Assembly (NCBI GenBank): GCA_004009845.1
Contig: RMBW01000010.1
Coordinates: forward strand, 413,868 to 477,867
Reading direction: 5' to 3'
Source: Davidsoniella eucalypti
Taxonomy: Eukaryota; Ascomycota; Sordariomycetes; Microascales; Ceratocystidaceae
Length of the DNA stretch: 64,000 nucleotides
In this document: in pieces, positions 51,542 through 61,800 of the stretch
How positions within the stretch are numbered: the stretch's first letter is position 1
Layout: every line of letters begins with the position of its first letter
The notes under the pieces: model-generated
What the model saw: the letters and a program-made list of their open reading frames with translations, nothing else
Told to the model about the DNA's origin: nothing
Databases searched by the model: none
Program-made: the position numbers and the translations under genes

Positions 51542-52766
51542 AGCCAGGCTGCCTCCCTTCTAGAGGGTACTGGAATTGGCTCAGCTCAGCTGGCACATAC
51601 ATTAAGTGTCACCGTTCTTTATGTAATTTTGTGGTATGTTTACGTAGCGGCCAAAACAATCTGGTCGAAGCTTGAAGTTTTAATGCTACCCTGATGGTGT
51701 TGGCACCTTTTATTGTTTCCTTTCTACGTCACCTAGAGATTGATTTTTTCGGGAAATTGAACGTCTAGTGTTGGAGTCCAATGTTGAGTTTTTATTGCTA
51801 CTCTAACCCTCATCTTTGACATTGGGTTCTCTTGGCTAAAATTCAATGGCTCTACTCCAACAAAACACTACATTCTCCGAATTCTCACGATAGTTGACCA
51901 TACGTAACAAATATTCGGAGTAGAGAACTCATATTCCGGCGGACTTTGACAGCAAAATGGGATCTTGGGAATAAAGTTTTATTGACTGAATCAATTCCGC
52001 CCAGCTCAAGCCTAGCTGTTCTTCGCTTAAAATACACAAATAGGCGTAGAGAGAAAGGTTAACTAGAGTTCATAGTGATCTCATATCAATAGTACAAGAA
52101 TCGATGAAAAAATCTTTCAATGAGAAGAGACATAACGAGTTCGCCTTCTCCGGGCCTGGCTTTAACTCCATGAGGAATCCCTTTGGCATAGAAGTTGGCC
52201 TTGGCCCTGTCACTAGCTTGGCTTTTTCTGTTTGTAGCTTATACACCATCAATTTTGTACCTGAGTGAGTTGTCTTGTTAACCACTGAAAGAAAATATGT
52301 GTCTAGTTAGTCAGGAGCTTTGACATTTGAGAAGAATTTGAAAGAAATCTGCCAATACGGGAACCACGTTCTCCCCAAAATAGCTCACAAGACTCAACTC
52401 GGACTTTACAGATGGACCCTATAGGGATAGCGGACTCTAAAGTCTAAACTCCCAAGTTTTATTCTCTTTGTACATAGTTGTAGTCCAGATACAACAAGAG
52501 GTATGCTATGTATGTACATAGTATTGCTCGCTTCGGATCTAAGAAACAATTATTCTTACTGGAACATGACAATTTATATTCTGAACTTGTGAATAAAGAC
52601 TTCTATACATATATTATGTACATCTATAACGCACTGACTTGAGGACATACGTTTCATGCAGGTAGTAAAACTTAGGTAATAATATGTACTTACGCTAAGT
52701 ACGAGATCACATGGTTTAGAGGTGAATATTGGGTTTCAAATTAACCTCTTTGTAGTTAATAGGCTT
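51542..52766. other. Intergenic region
   Basis: No supported gene. A short stretch at about 52085-52230 (- strand) reads protein-like in one frame but is bounded by stops. A poly-G-free, AT-rich sequence follows up to the second SINE. Confidence 0.4.
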
Positions 52767-52775
52767 TCGGGCACT
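52767..52775. repeat. Target-site duplication, left, of SINE copy 2
   Basis: TCGGGCACT, identical to 53178-53186. Confidence 0.85.
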
Positions 52776-53177
52776 TTTTTTATGAATTATTTTTGTCAAG
52801 GTGTCAATGGGGTTTGAATACAATGTAAGGTGAAAGACAACCTACTTCTCAACAGTGACAGGCTACTGAGATACAGAACATTTGTTATGGTTTCGTTATA
52901 TGCTATTCCTGCGCATTTCAACTTCTAATCCTTTCTATGAAAAACCACCTCGTTGGGAACCTTGTCTCAAAACCTCCAAGCGTATTGTTGCTCCTTGTAT
53001 CATAAACCCTACAAGAACAGTATGGTTACTACCTGGCATTTACCTTCTGAGTGGAGAGGCTGCCCAAACCCTCAGACACACTACTATGGGCATAGGGTGA
53101 ACGTCAGTAGTAGTTGGATTGGAACCAAATACCTCATGCGAGGCCGGCCAGGCGTATAACCACTACGCCATGGGGAC
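52776..53177 (-). mobile_element. tRNA-derived SINE, copy 2
   Basis: A 402-bp copy of the same family as 45864-46354, in the same orientation. The head at 53177 starts GTCCCCATGGCGTAGTGG. The A box is intact and the B box has changed to GGTTCCAATCC, which would weaken Pol III transcription. It lacks about 60 bp near the 3' end present in copy 1 (roughly 45911-45970), has a few small indels in the body, and keeps only a short A tail (T6 on the + strand). Perfect 9-bp target-site duplications flank it. The worn tail and B box suggest it is older than copy 1. Confidence 0.86.
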
Positions 53178-53186
53178 TCGGGCACT
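53178..53186. repeat. Target-site duplication, right, of SINE copy 2
   Basis: TCGGGCACT, identical to 52767-52775. Confidence 0.85.
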
Positions 53187-53977
53187 AAAAGTGAATCTAC
53201 CAAAGCTATCGCCTCTAAAAACCGAGGGACTATCAGACAAATGGTCATGTGAGGATCACTAATACTACGCAACTTACAAGATGCTGCCACATTTGGTTGT
53301 CTATTATCTGTAGTCCTTTGAGCATACGTGAGATACATCATGTGATGAATGAATACTTCTATTCAAACATTGATCTTGAGAATATGCTAAGAATGATTAA
53401 CTAATCATACGTCAGACTTAAGTCAATGTAATATTTTGTCGTGTACTTCGGGAACTGACTTCTTGAATACTTTACCGGTTGTCCTCAGATGATAAGTTAT
53501 AAAATAATCGATACAATAAAGCCGGTTGAGACCAGTTTATAATCAACGAGTGTAATAGATATAGTTAGTCTAATTTGATAAACGTTCATCAACGTGAAGT
53601 GGAAGTTTGAAGATAATTTATGAGTCAGGCCACATGTAATAGACGGTTTGTGCTACCTATAAAATTCAATTATTTGTTAGTAGGTTGGTTATATCATGGT
53701 GTTATCAAACATATAAGCCAAAGTCTTCGACTAGTATTGCTTGATATGTCTTTTTGATTCTAGTTTAGATGCTCTGTGTTATGTATGTAGTGACCATGCG
53801 TTAGCACAATGATAGTGGAAATTCTTGGCTTTTATCATATTTACGATGTAACCCCGCACCTGTCAGCATTGGGGGCTTTATATTGTGTGAAAGATCACCG
53901 AATTTCCACTTGATGACGAAGGCCATGTTGGAATATTACATATGTCAAACCTCATATAAGTCATTTGAAACTGCATC
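53187..53977. other. Upstream region of the HET-domain gene
   Basis: AT-rich; no gene seen. It should contain the promoter of the gene starting at 53978. Confidence 0.45.
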
Positions 53978-55930
53978 ATGGAAGATGGCCTTCACTATTT
54001 CTGTGAGCTCGATGGAGATGCTCAACCTGAATACGTATATCGACCTATTGATACAAGTATACGCGAAATCAGACTCATTAAGTTGCAGCATGATCCCGAT
54101 CAGCCTAGTTTCACACAAGCAGGAGACAGTTCTCCTGACTTCCTTGAGCGGATGACAAAGGTTATATTGCAAGCCATATCGCCAAAAAAGACTCGCCTAT
54201 CGCCGAACCCTATTCGCTGTGAAATAGTTCATGCATGCTTAGACGACCCCAACCTTCAGTATGAGGCGTTATCATACATCTGGGGCAGCGTCAAACATAG
54301 GAAGCCAATTCTTTTAGACGGCGTCGTCATGAATGTCACCCGGAACCTGTACAATGCCTTGTCACATCTTCGCCATCATAAGGAAGATCGCTATCTTTGG
54401 GTCGATGCTATTTGCATCAATCAGCAAGATATCCCCGAGCGTAGCGCTCAGGTACAGATCATGAACTTGATCTACTCAAAGGCTGCATCTGTCGCCTCAT
54501 GGCTCTATCAAGACCGCGATATAATCATGTCCATTGCGATACTTCGGGAAATGATCGACCTGCGCGGAGATCGTACAATCAACGACTGGGCGACGGAGTT
54601 GATGGAGTTTCGGCATTCGCCAGAGCAAGCAAATAGTTTTTGGCGTGTATGGGTGAAAGCTATAGAGGCGGTATTTTTGCATCCATACTGGAGGCGTGTC
54701 TGGATCACTCAAGAAGTCATGGTTGGTCTGCGTGGAACTCTACACGCAGGCTGTTTTTCACTAGGCTGGGACGAACTGTTGCGGAATGCACAGGAGACTA
54801 AACGGTTCATCAAAGAGCAAGTTAGTCTCGAGTCTATGCGATATAAGGAAATGGAGGAGGCATCGCCTAGTACTCATATGAACATCATTTACACCGGCGA
54901 GAAGGCGATCAGAATGCTCCAGTCCCGTGCATTCAAGTCTCGGGATTTCGAAACGCCCTTGCTTGACTTGATCATAGATAGAGGCATCTGTTTGGCAACA
55001 GATCCACGAGATGTCATCTTTGGGCTTATTGGAATCTCTGACCAACGATTCAACACCAGCTCAGACCTCCGTATTGACTACACTCGCAGTGTGGGCCATG
55101 TCTTCATGGGCGCTATGAAGGCGTTGATTGATGTATACGGCTTATGGGCCATGATCATCGTATCAAAAGGGACAATGCCTTGGAGAAACTGGACAGATGG
55201 CTACAATGCTCCTTCTTGGGCTAATTTCCGGAAGGTTCTCCCCATCATCACAATGATAGAGCTACGGGAAGCCTGTAGTTACCAGCGGAACTTTGCAAAG
55301 CACCAGGTGCAGTTCGATTTTGCACGCGGTACGATGACTTTGAAGGGCATGTATATGGGACCTGTCGTTGAAAGTCTAGACCTCAGTCGCTACCACCACA
55401 TCAACGGCGCCTGGAAGATGTGGAATCACATACACCACAGAATGGCAACTTGCCAGGATTACAGCCGTGGGGCATACTTGGCTCTTCTCCGTCATTTGAT
55501 AAACTCCTTTTTTGACCAAGTCGTCTGGCAACGGTTTGACACCACGGTTGAAAAGATATCCGAGGTTATCTCACAAGACACGGAGCCTGACGCAGTAAAC
55601 GCCTCAAACGAGCTGGCATTGTTGAACGCAATTACAGAAGTTGTCGAAAGTGCTCAGGTATACTTATATTTTGGGTCACAGCATCGTAACGCCCCTCATA
55701 ACACTTCAATAAATCTTATCGGAGCGACTGTAGCCGAAACAGAAGCTGGCGATGCCGTTTGTCTATCTATCGGTTGTCCAACTCCCATGATATTCCGCAG
55801 AAGAGCTAGCGATCCGTCACGCCACGAATATATTTGTACCACCTTTTCCCCTCTATTCATGGATGGGGGTCTGCAGATCGATTGGTACTTGAATAACGGA
55901 TGGCCAGTTATAGATTTTACGTTAGACTAA
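53978..55930 (+). CDS. HET (heterokaryon incompatibility) domain protein
   Basis: A single exon of 650 residues. The HET domain spans about residues 92-260: YEALSYIWG at 95-103, a MNVTRNLYNALSHLR segment at 118-132, LWVDAICINQQDIPERSAQV at 140-159, then IMNLIYSKAASVASWL. Later blocks (YWRRVWITQEVM, DPRDVIFGLIGISDQR with the following IDYTRS) are the usual C-terminal half of these proteins. HET proteins control self/non-self recognition during hyphal fusion and can trigger cell death; many copies per genome have no known partner. No NACHT, WD40 or ankyrin module is attached here. The gene appears intact. It sits between a SINE and the LINE-disrupted 5S gene, in a repeat-rich stretch. Confidence 0.93.
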   Translation: MEDGLHYFCELDGDAQPEYVYRPIDTSIREIRLIKLQHDPDQPSFTQAGDSSPDFLERMTKVILQAISPKKTRLSPNPIRCEIVHACLDDPNLQYEALSYIWGSVKHRKPILLDGVVMNVTRNLYNALSHLRHHKEDRYLWVDAICINQQDIPERSAQVQIMNLIYSKAASVASWLYQDRDIIMSIAILREMIDLRGDRTINDWATELMEFRHSPEQANSFWRVWVKAIEAVFLHPYWRRVWITQEVMVGLRGTLHAGCFSLGWDELLRNAQETKRFIKEQVSLESMRYKEMEEASPSTHMNIIYTGEKAIRMLQSRAFKSRDFETPLLDLIIDRGICLATDPRDVIFGLIGISDQRFNTSSDLRIDYTRSVGHVFMGAMKALIDVYGLWAMIIVSKGTMPWRNWTDGYNAPSWANFRKVLPIITMIELREACSYQRNFAKHQVQFDFARGTMTLKGMYMGPVVESLDLSRYHHINGAWKMWNHIHHRMATCQDYSRGAYLALLRHLINSFFDQVVWQRFDTTVEKISEVISQDTEPDAVNASNELALLNAITEVVESAQVYLYFGSQHRNAPHNTSINLIGATVAETEAGDAVCLSIGCPTPMIFRRRASDPSRHEYICTTFSPLFMDGGLQIDWYLNNGWPVIDFTLD

Positions 55931-57121
55931 ATTACTCAGTGGGTGTTAGAGACCGAAAAATAACAAACAAGTTCCGTTATAGAAATTAATATTCTTGGTA
56001 TTTTTCCATTCGTGCTATAAAGCCACAGGCTGTGTACTGTCGATGTGATTACAAGCCTTACTGTGAAGTATGCGGTGCCGTCTACCTTCAGATTGTCGAC
56101 TCTGTCTCGAAGTCTGTTGTGAACAGGATCGAGTCTATTCTGAAGAGGATATCGGGAGATGCCTTCCAGATCTGCCTGCGTCACGCTCATCTCGGCAATA
56201 GAAGTAAAATATGCTTATTAACAGGAGCATATTAGATAATAAGATAGGCTGATAATCGAAAAGGAAATGAAAAAGAAAACAGAAGGGGTTTTTGGTGGAT
56301 GCCATAACTAGCAGAATGACAGCTCGGCATATTACACATATCAGGGCTAGTAAGTGGAGCGGCACTTGCAACTTTATATACCCGATACCACCACTTTAAC
56401 CAACATCCATTTGTATAGCCATTTGCAAACATTGTTTTCGGCATAGTATGTAGATAGAAATCAGCTAGTACATCCATTTGGCCAACGCCGCTGTACATCA
56501 GCAGGGGTGTATAATATAGGATAAAATTGCCCACATAGTCGTACAATTTAACATATCTGAGCATGGTAGTACAGAGTGACGTTGTGTTCATTTCCCCAAA
56601 GTAAATGATATTTTTCCAAGAGAAAGGTATCTTGAGTAGAGTCTCTCGATGTATGTGTAGAGGAATAAAACTTGATGGAAATATCTCCATCTATAGAAGC
56701 TTGTCTAGAACCTATCCTTGCAGACTATAATCGTATGTAGAAATATAAATTAACACTTGGTTTCATTGACGCTTCTATAGCTCAGCCTATCTAATTAGAT
56801 GTAGTTTTGGTCTTTATATTCTAGCTGATACAATACCTACAGCTCTGTACGGAGATGGATCTAATAGTTTATGTAATAATAGCTACAGCTAACTCGTTTG
56901 AAAGGCCGCTGGTTGCCGACACGCCGGATCATTTTGACTTGACTTGAACATATTGATCGTTTACCTAAATCACTAAGATTATAACGATGCCGAATTGGTT
57001 ACCTGGCAGATATTTGAAGTCCTCTGCTAGACATACTCAATAGCTTTGTATATGCGGGACGTAGACACGCCGGATCGTCTCTGGCAGAGTATAGTTATAG
57101 TGCATTAAGCCGTAAACCCTC
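55931..57121. other. Intergenic region before the 5S/LINE locus
   Basis: Mostly AT-rich. One patch at 56062-56190 is different: on the - strand it reads 43 protein-like residues starting MSVTQADLEGISRYPLQNRL and ends at a GTAAGG donor-like site, so it may be an exon or gene relic. The 13-mer GACACGCCGGATC occurs at 56918-56930 and again at 57064-57076, upstream of the 5S gene. Confidence 0.4.
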
Positions 57122-57144
57122 ACATACGACCATAGCTTATAGAA
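57122..57144 (+). rRNA. 5S rRNA gene, 5' fragment (interrupted)
   Basis: ACATACGACCATAG is the conserved start of ascomycete 5S rRNA. Only the first 23 nucleotides are here; the rest lies 6.6 kb away at 63780-63874, after the LINE. The last 16 bases (57129-57144) are the left copy of the target-site duplication. Confidence 0.85.
57129..57144. repeat. Target-site duplication, left, of the LINE
   Basis: ACCATAGCTTATAGAA, identical to 63764-63779. It lies inside the 5S rRNA sequence. Confidence 0.92.
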
Positions 57145-57191
57145 CAACAACAACAAGCACACGTTTGAAATTGGTACTTTAGTTGTTACGA

Positions 57192-57196
<5 letters not shown>

Positions 57197-57227
<31 letters not shown>
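57197..57227 (+). repeat. T31 homopolymer in the LINE 5' leader
   Basis: Thirty-one consecutive T lie 52 bases after the element's left edge and 52 bases before ORF1. It could be a slippage-expanded run, or an inverted poly(A) from a 5' rearrangement during insertion. Confidence 0.8.
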
Positions 57228-57229
<2 letters not shown>

Positions 57230-57279
57230 GATATAAATCATCTGATTTTTAATTTTTCCCTGATACCCACTGTCCCGAG

Positions 57280-58857
57280 ATGACACCAAAGTCTTCTCCA
57301 GAGAGTCATCTCTCGATGTCCCAGACCTGCGACGAAGCGATGCTAGACGCAGGCGACCTCCCTCCCGACCTACCAGACCTCGAGGAAACATATTTGCAGG
57401 CCAAACAAAAGTATGAAGAAGCGAAACGCGTCATGGCAGTGGAAAACGCGACTAGCCCGGACACCCAGTCCAAAGACACTGACACCACCACTAAGGACAC
57501 CGCCATCAACGATCCCATCGAACCAGAGGAAACGGATAAGACCAAGAACGCTTCGAGCAACAAGACTTTTGATGACGCCCAGCCTTCGGAGAGTGCCAAC
57601 TCCGAAGAAACTGCACCACGTGGAGATAAAGGCAAAAGAAGCCTTGTCAGCCTTATGGACGAGGCTGTCACCGCCACCATCGCGAACTTGCAAAAGAACG
57701 CGTCGGTGATGTCGGAATTTTTGACAGCCATGGAAGAACTCTGCAACAAGACCCTGGGAGAGTTCGGGGACGCAGAAAATGCCGAAGTTTTCAAACATCA
57801 CGTCAAGCTTCAGCTTAAAGTGGCCAGAAACTCCGTCAACAAGTTAGCGAACGGAGGCTTCAACGCATCCACCAAGAAGGCACTAGCTAAGAAGGACAAA
57901 AAGGAAGACCACACCAATCAGGACTCCGAGCCTAAGAAGGACACTGGAAAACACGCCAAGAACGATACAGGAAAGCAAGCCAAGAAGGACAACGCCACCA
58001 AGCCGGCCAATGGGGCCAAGGAACAGGAGACATCTTTTCCTCCCGGAACCAGCACTTGGGCCAAAGTAACTGCTGCTGGGGCTAAACCAGGGCAGTCGGC
58101 GGACATCTCCCCAGCCCCAAAGAAGCCCTCAAGACCCTCTGCTGGAAATCGCTACATCATCGAACTCTTCCAAGACTCTGCGTACACAGGAGTCGACCCG
58201 GAGATCTGCAGGAAGAAACTCAACCGGGACCTCTTTAAAGGAAAGGAAAATATTACCCGGATGACCAAGCCTGGAAAGAGGGACTTTGCTTTAACTTTCG
58301 ACACACCTCCCTCCAAGGAGACGCTAGAAATGGTTCGACTCACAATCGGAGCCAAGCAGATTGATAAGGAAGAAAGATGGGCCAAGTTTGTGATCAAGAA
58401 TCTCCCACGGAGAATCAGAGACTTCTCTGGCTTGAGAGACTTGGAGGAATCCGACGTCATGGATGAGGTGAAGAAGGCCTTCGGCGGAGAAGTCAAGGCA
58501 GCGCACTGGAGAAGCTACGACGATGACCCAGAGTATAAACACCTCAGGGTACTGATTAATGCCCCAGACAGACTCTTACACAAGATCATCATCATGGGCA
58601 AGGAACATCTAGTTCGGCAACAGAGCGAAACCCCCCTCCCTCCCCCCAGCTGTCGGAGATGTTTCCGCGCGCACCCGACAAGAACCTGCGGCTTTGCACC
58701 TCGCTGCCCTCTCTGCTCCGGGAAGCACACAGCAGAGGAACACCACGTACAGAACCCCTGCAACCAATCGGGACACAAGGACTGCGACTGTAAGGTCAAA
58801 TGCCCAATCTGTGGAGACAAGCACTCGGCGGTCACATGCGTGAAGGCTCGTTTCTAA
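57280..58857 (+). CDS. LINE ORF1 protein (Gag-like, zinc knuckles)
   Basis: 525 residues, intact. The N-terminal part is acidic and Lys/Ala/Thr-rich with coiled-coil potential; residues about 190-290 are Lys-rich and low in complexity. A compact domain at about 290-450 probably binds RNA. The last 68 residues hold three Cys/His clusters: CRRCFRAHPTRTC, CPLCSGKHTAEEH and CPICGDKHSAVTC. ORF1 proteins of this type coat the element RNA. The stop TAA (58855-58857) is followed at once by the ORF2 ATG in the same frame. Confidence 0.92.
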   Translation: MTPKSSPESHLSMSQTCDEAMLDAGDLPPDLPDLEETYLQAKQKYEEAKRVMAVENATSPDTQSKDTDTTTKDTAINDPIEPEETDKTKNASSNKTFDDAQPSESANSEETAPRGDKGKRSLVSLMDEAVTATIANLQKNASVMSEFLTAMEELCNKTLGEFGDAENAEVFKHHVKLQLKVARNSVNKLANGGFNASTKKALAKKDKKEDHTNQDSEPKKDTGKHAKNDTGKQAKKDNATKPANGAKEQETSFPPGTSTWAKVTAAGAKPGQSADISPAPKKPSRPSAGNRYIIELFQDSAYTGVDPEICRKKLNRDLFKGKENITRMTKPGKRDFALTFDTPPSKETLEMVRLTIGAKQIDKEERWAKFVIKNLPRRIRDFSGLRDLEESDVMDEVKKAFGGEVKAAHWRSYDDDPEYKHLRVLINAPDRLLHKIIIMGKEHLVRQQSETPLPPPSCRRCFRAHPTRTCGFAPRCPLCSGKHTAEEHHVQNPCNQSGHKDCDCKVKCPICGDKHSAVTCVKARF

Positions 58858-61800
58858 ATGATGAACGCTCTCCAGAACTGCAATTCAGGAGTCCAGACCA
58901 TGCTGCGAATTATGCAAGCCAATGTTCAGAGGAAAGCAACAGCCCAGAAAGCAGTTCTACAAGAGGCCCACAGAAGAGGAGTAGAGGTGGTGATGATACA
59001 GGAACCCCCTAGTCAAGGGGGCAGAACGTCCATACACCCGGAATTCGAGCAGATGATGCCTGTAGGAGGAAACACAAATGAGAGGAGAAGATCGATTTGC
59101 TTTGTCAGGAGGAGAGAAACTAGCAAATTCGAAGTATACAATGACGCCGCCATACCTCCGCACCCGGATGTTAGTGCAGTAGTTGTCAAACTACCACACC
59201 AAGGCCGAAACATCAAGATAGTGGGGATATACAACGCCGGCCCGGGGAGCGCCAGAGAAAATGAGGCTGTAGGCCTACTAAGAAGCCTCAGGATAGGAAG
59301 GTCGGAAAGATGGGTCATCATGGGTGACTTCAACTTACACCACAGCCGCTGGGATAACAAGGAGAAACAGCAGTCGGAGTCCCAGAAAAAGACAGCTGAA
59401 GACCTGATAGAGTGGTGGGAGGGGTGCGGCCTACTACACTTAGGAGACCCGTCCACCCCCACTCACAAGAAAGGATACGTTATCGACCTGACCCTTGTCA
59501 AAGGCAACCTACTGCAAGACGTGGTTCGCCTCCATGCAGATGCCTCCCTAGATTGCGGGAGTGACCACTACCCGAGAATACTGGAAATACACAGCCCGGC
59601 CCCATTCAGTCCAACCAAGACAAAATGCTGGAGAGAGATGGACGAAGAGAAGTTCAACAAAGAGTGCCAAAGGATAGCGGACGATATGGCACCTTTCCTA
59701 TCAAAGGACAACACAATCCACACAGCGGAACTCGAAACCTTCGCGAGCACACTACTTGCCAAGATGCAGAGTGCTATCGACTCAGCAACACCTACTCGAT
59801 TAGTCAAGGGGACAGGTTATAGATGGTGGGGGCCCGAATGCCGAGAGGCCAAACGAGAACTCTCTCAGGCCAGAAGGACATACACCTCGCTACTCCGCCT
59901 GGTGAAGAGCGGAGCTACCAACCTAACGGATGACCTCACCCTAGCAGAAGGTGTCTATAAGACTGCAACAGCACACTTCAACAACACAATCGCCAACGCT
60001 TGTCGCGAATTTTTCAGAAATGTGGTTTCCACTCTAAACTCGCCACAGAAGGCCTTCCATGCCGCGAAATGGCTCATCAGACCCCAGAAGTCCAGATCCC
60101 CTGCCCTGAAGAAAGCCAATGGAGTGATGGCCGAGACCTCAGAAGACAAACTGCAAACTCTGCGAGACGCACACTTGAAGGGCAAAGGTCTCCCAGACAT
60201 AGACCGACCTACAGTAAGAGCAGACCTCAGTGAAAGATGGACACCCATAGAAGAGGAGGAGGCTAGAGAGGCGGTTTTCAAACCTCTGAACACAGCCCCT
60301 GGAGAAGACCGTATTCGGAACAAGGACCTTGCCAACAGCTGGCCCTTCCTTGGGAGAATAATCACACACCTCTTCAATCTCTGCCTGAGCACAGGCTACC
60401 ACCCTCAATGCTTCAAAATGGCGGTTCTGGTCGCCCTCAAGAAGCCTGGGAAAAAGGACTACAGTGACCCAGCCTCATATAGACTCATTTCGCTACTATG
60501 TACGCTGGCCAAGGCACTGGAGAGGATCGTAGCTAGCAGACTGGCCCGCGAATCGGTGAGAAGACGTCTCTTTGTTGGCAACTACACCTGCGCTTTACCA
60601 AGAAGATCTGCGTCAGACTTGGTAACAGCACTCGTCAGCGAAATCAAAGAAGATCTCAGAAAAGGGAAAGTGGCAGCACTCCTCACATTCGATGTCTCTG
60701 GAGCCTTCGATGGAATTATGCCAAACAGAATGGTAGCCAGACTTGTGGAACAAAACTGGCCCCCATACCTGACCAAATGGACTCAATCTTTTCTTGAAGG
60801 ACGAAAGGCCCAGGTGGTGTTGGACGGAGTGAAAGAGACACCTGGCCCGACATCAGGCAGCTTACCACAGGGCTCGCCAGTGTCACCCATTCTCTACTCA
60901 CTGTACATGGCCCCCCTCTTCACCGGAAATCCAGTCAAGCTGAAGGGATATATGGATGATGGGGCCTGGAAAGTCACGGATGACACTCACGAAGGATGCA
61001 TCGCCCAGTTGAAGGACCACCTAGCAGCCACGACCAGATGGGCCACGGAAAACGGCCTAAAGCTAGACCAGAAGAAATTCGGCCTCATCCACTTCTCAAG
61101 AAGGACAAAGAAGAAAAGAGGAGAAGATGACAACCCCGCTCTACAGGTGACCGGTCTCCCAGTCATAGAGGCAACACAGAAGGACAAAGCACTAAGGTGG
61201 CTAGGAGTATGGTTTGACAGAAAACTGGCTTTTAAACCACACGTGATTGAAACAGCAAAGAAGCTAGAGAGGAATGTCGCCGCTTTGCAAATCCTGAAAG
61301 GGTGCAAGCATGGCGCTCCAGTAGAAGAAATCATTAGAGTGGTCAAAGCTATCTTCGTGCCAATCATCACATACTGCGCAGCCGCCTGGTGGGTCGCAGG
61401 TGAACACGGCAACAAAGGCAAGATTGACACTATCTCCAAAGCCTTGAGGAAAGCACTACTGGCGGCACTGCCGGTCTACAACACCACACCTACAGCACTT
61501 CTCCACATGCTCGCAAATCTGCCTCCAGTGCAGATTCTCCTAGACTATGCAGTCAAAAGGGAAGCCGTTAGATGGTATCAACTAGACCCAATGCACCCAC
61601 TCATGAGAGGAGTCATCCTAAGATCGGGAGCGGTCAGACAGGCCCTCCCCCACATCAGGGATTTACTGAGCAGCCTTGGGAAATCTATTGTTGCATACGG
61701 AACTTTCGACCCAGTTCCAGCCACAGCAGACACCCCACCACCAGAAGCCATTCTGGTGGGCCTAGACAAAGCAGCAGCCGCAGCAAGACACCAACAACTA

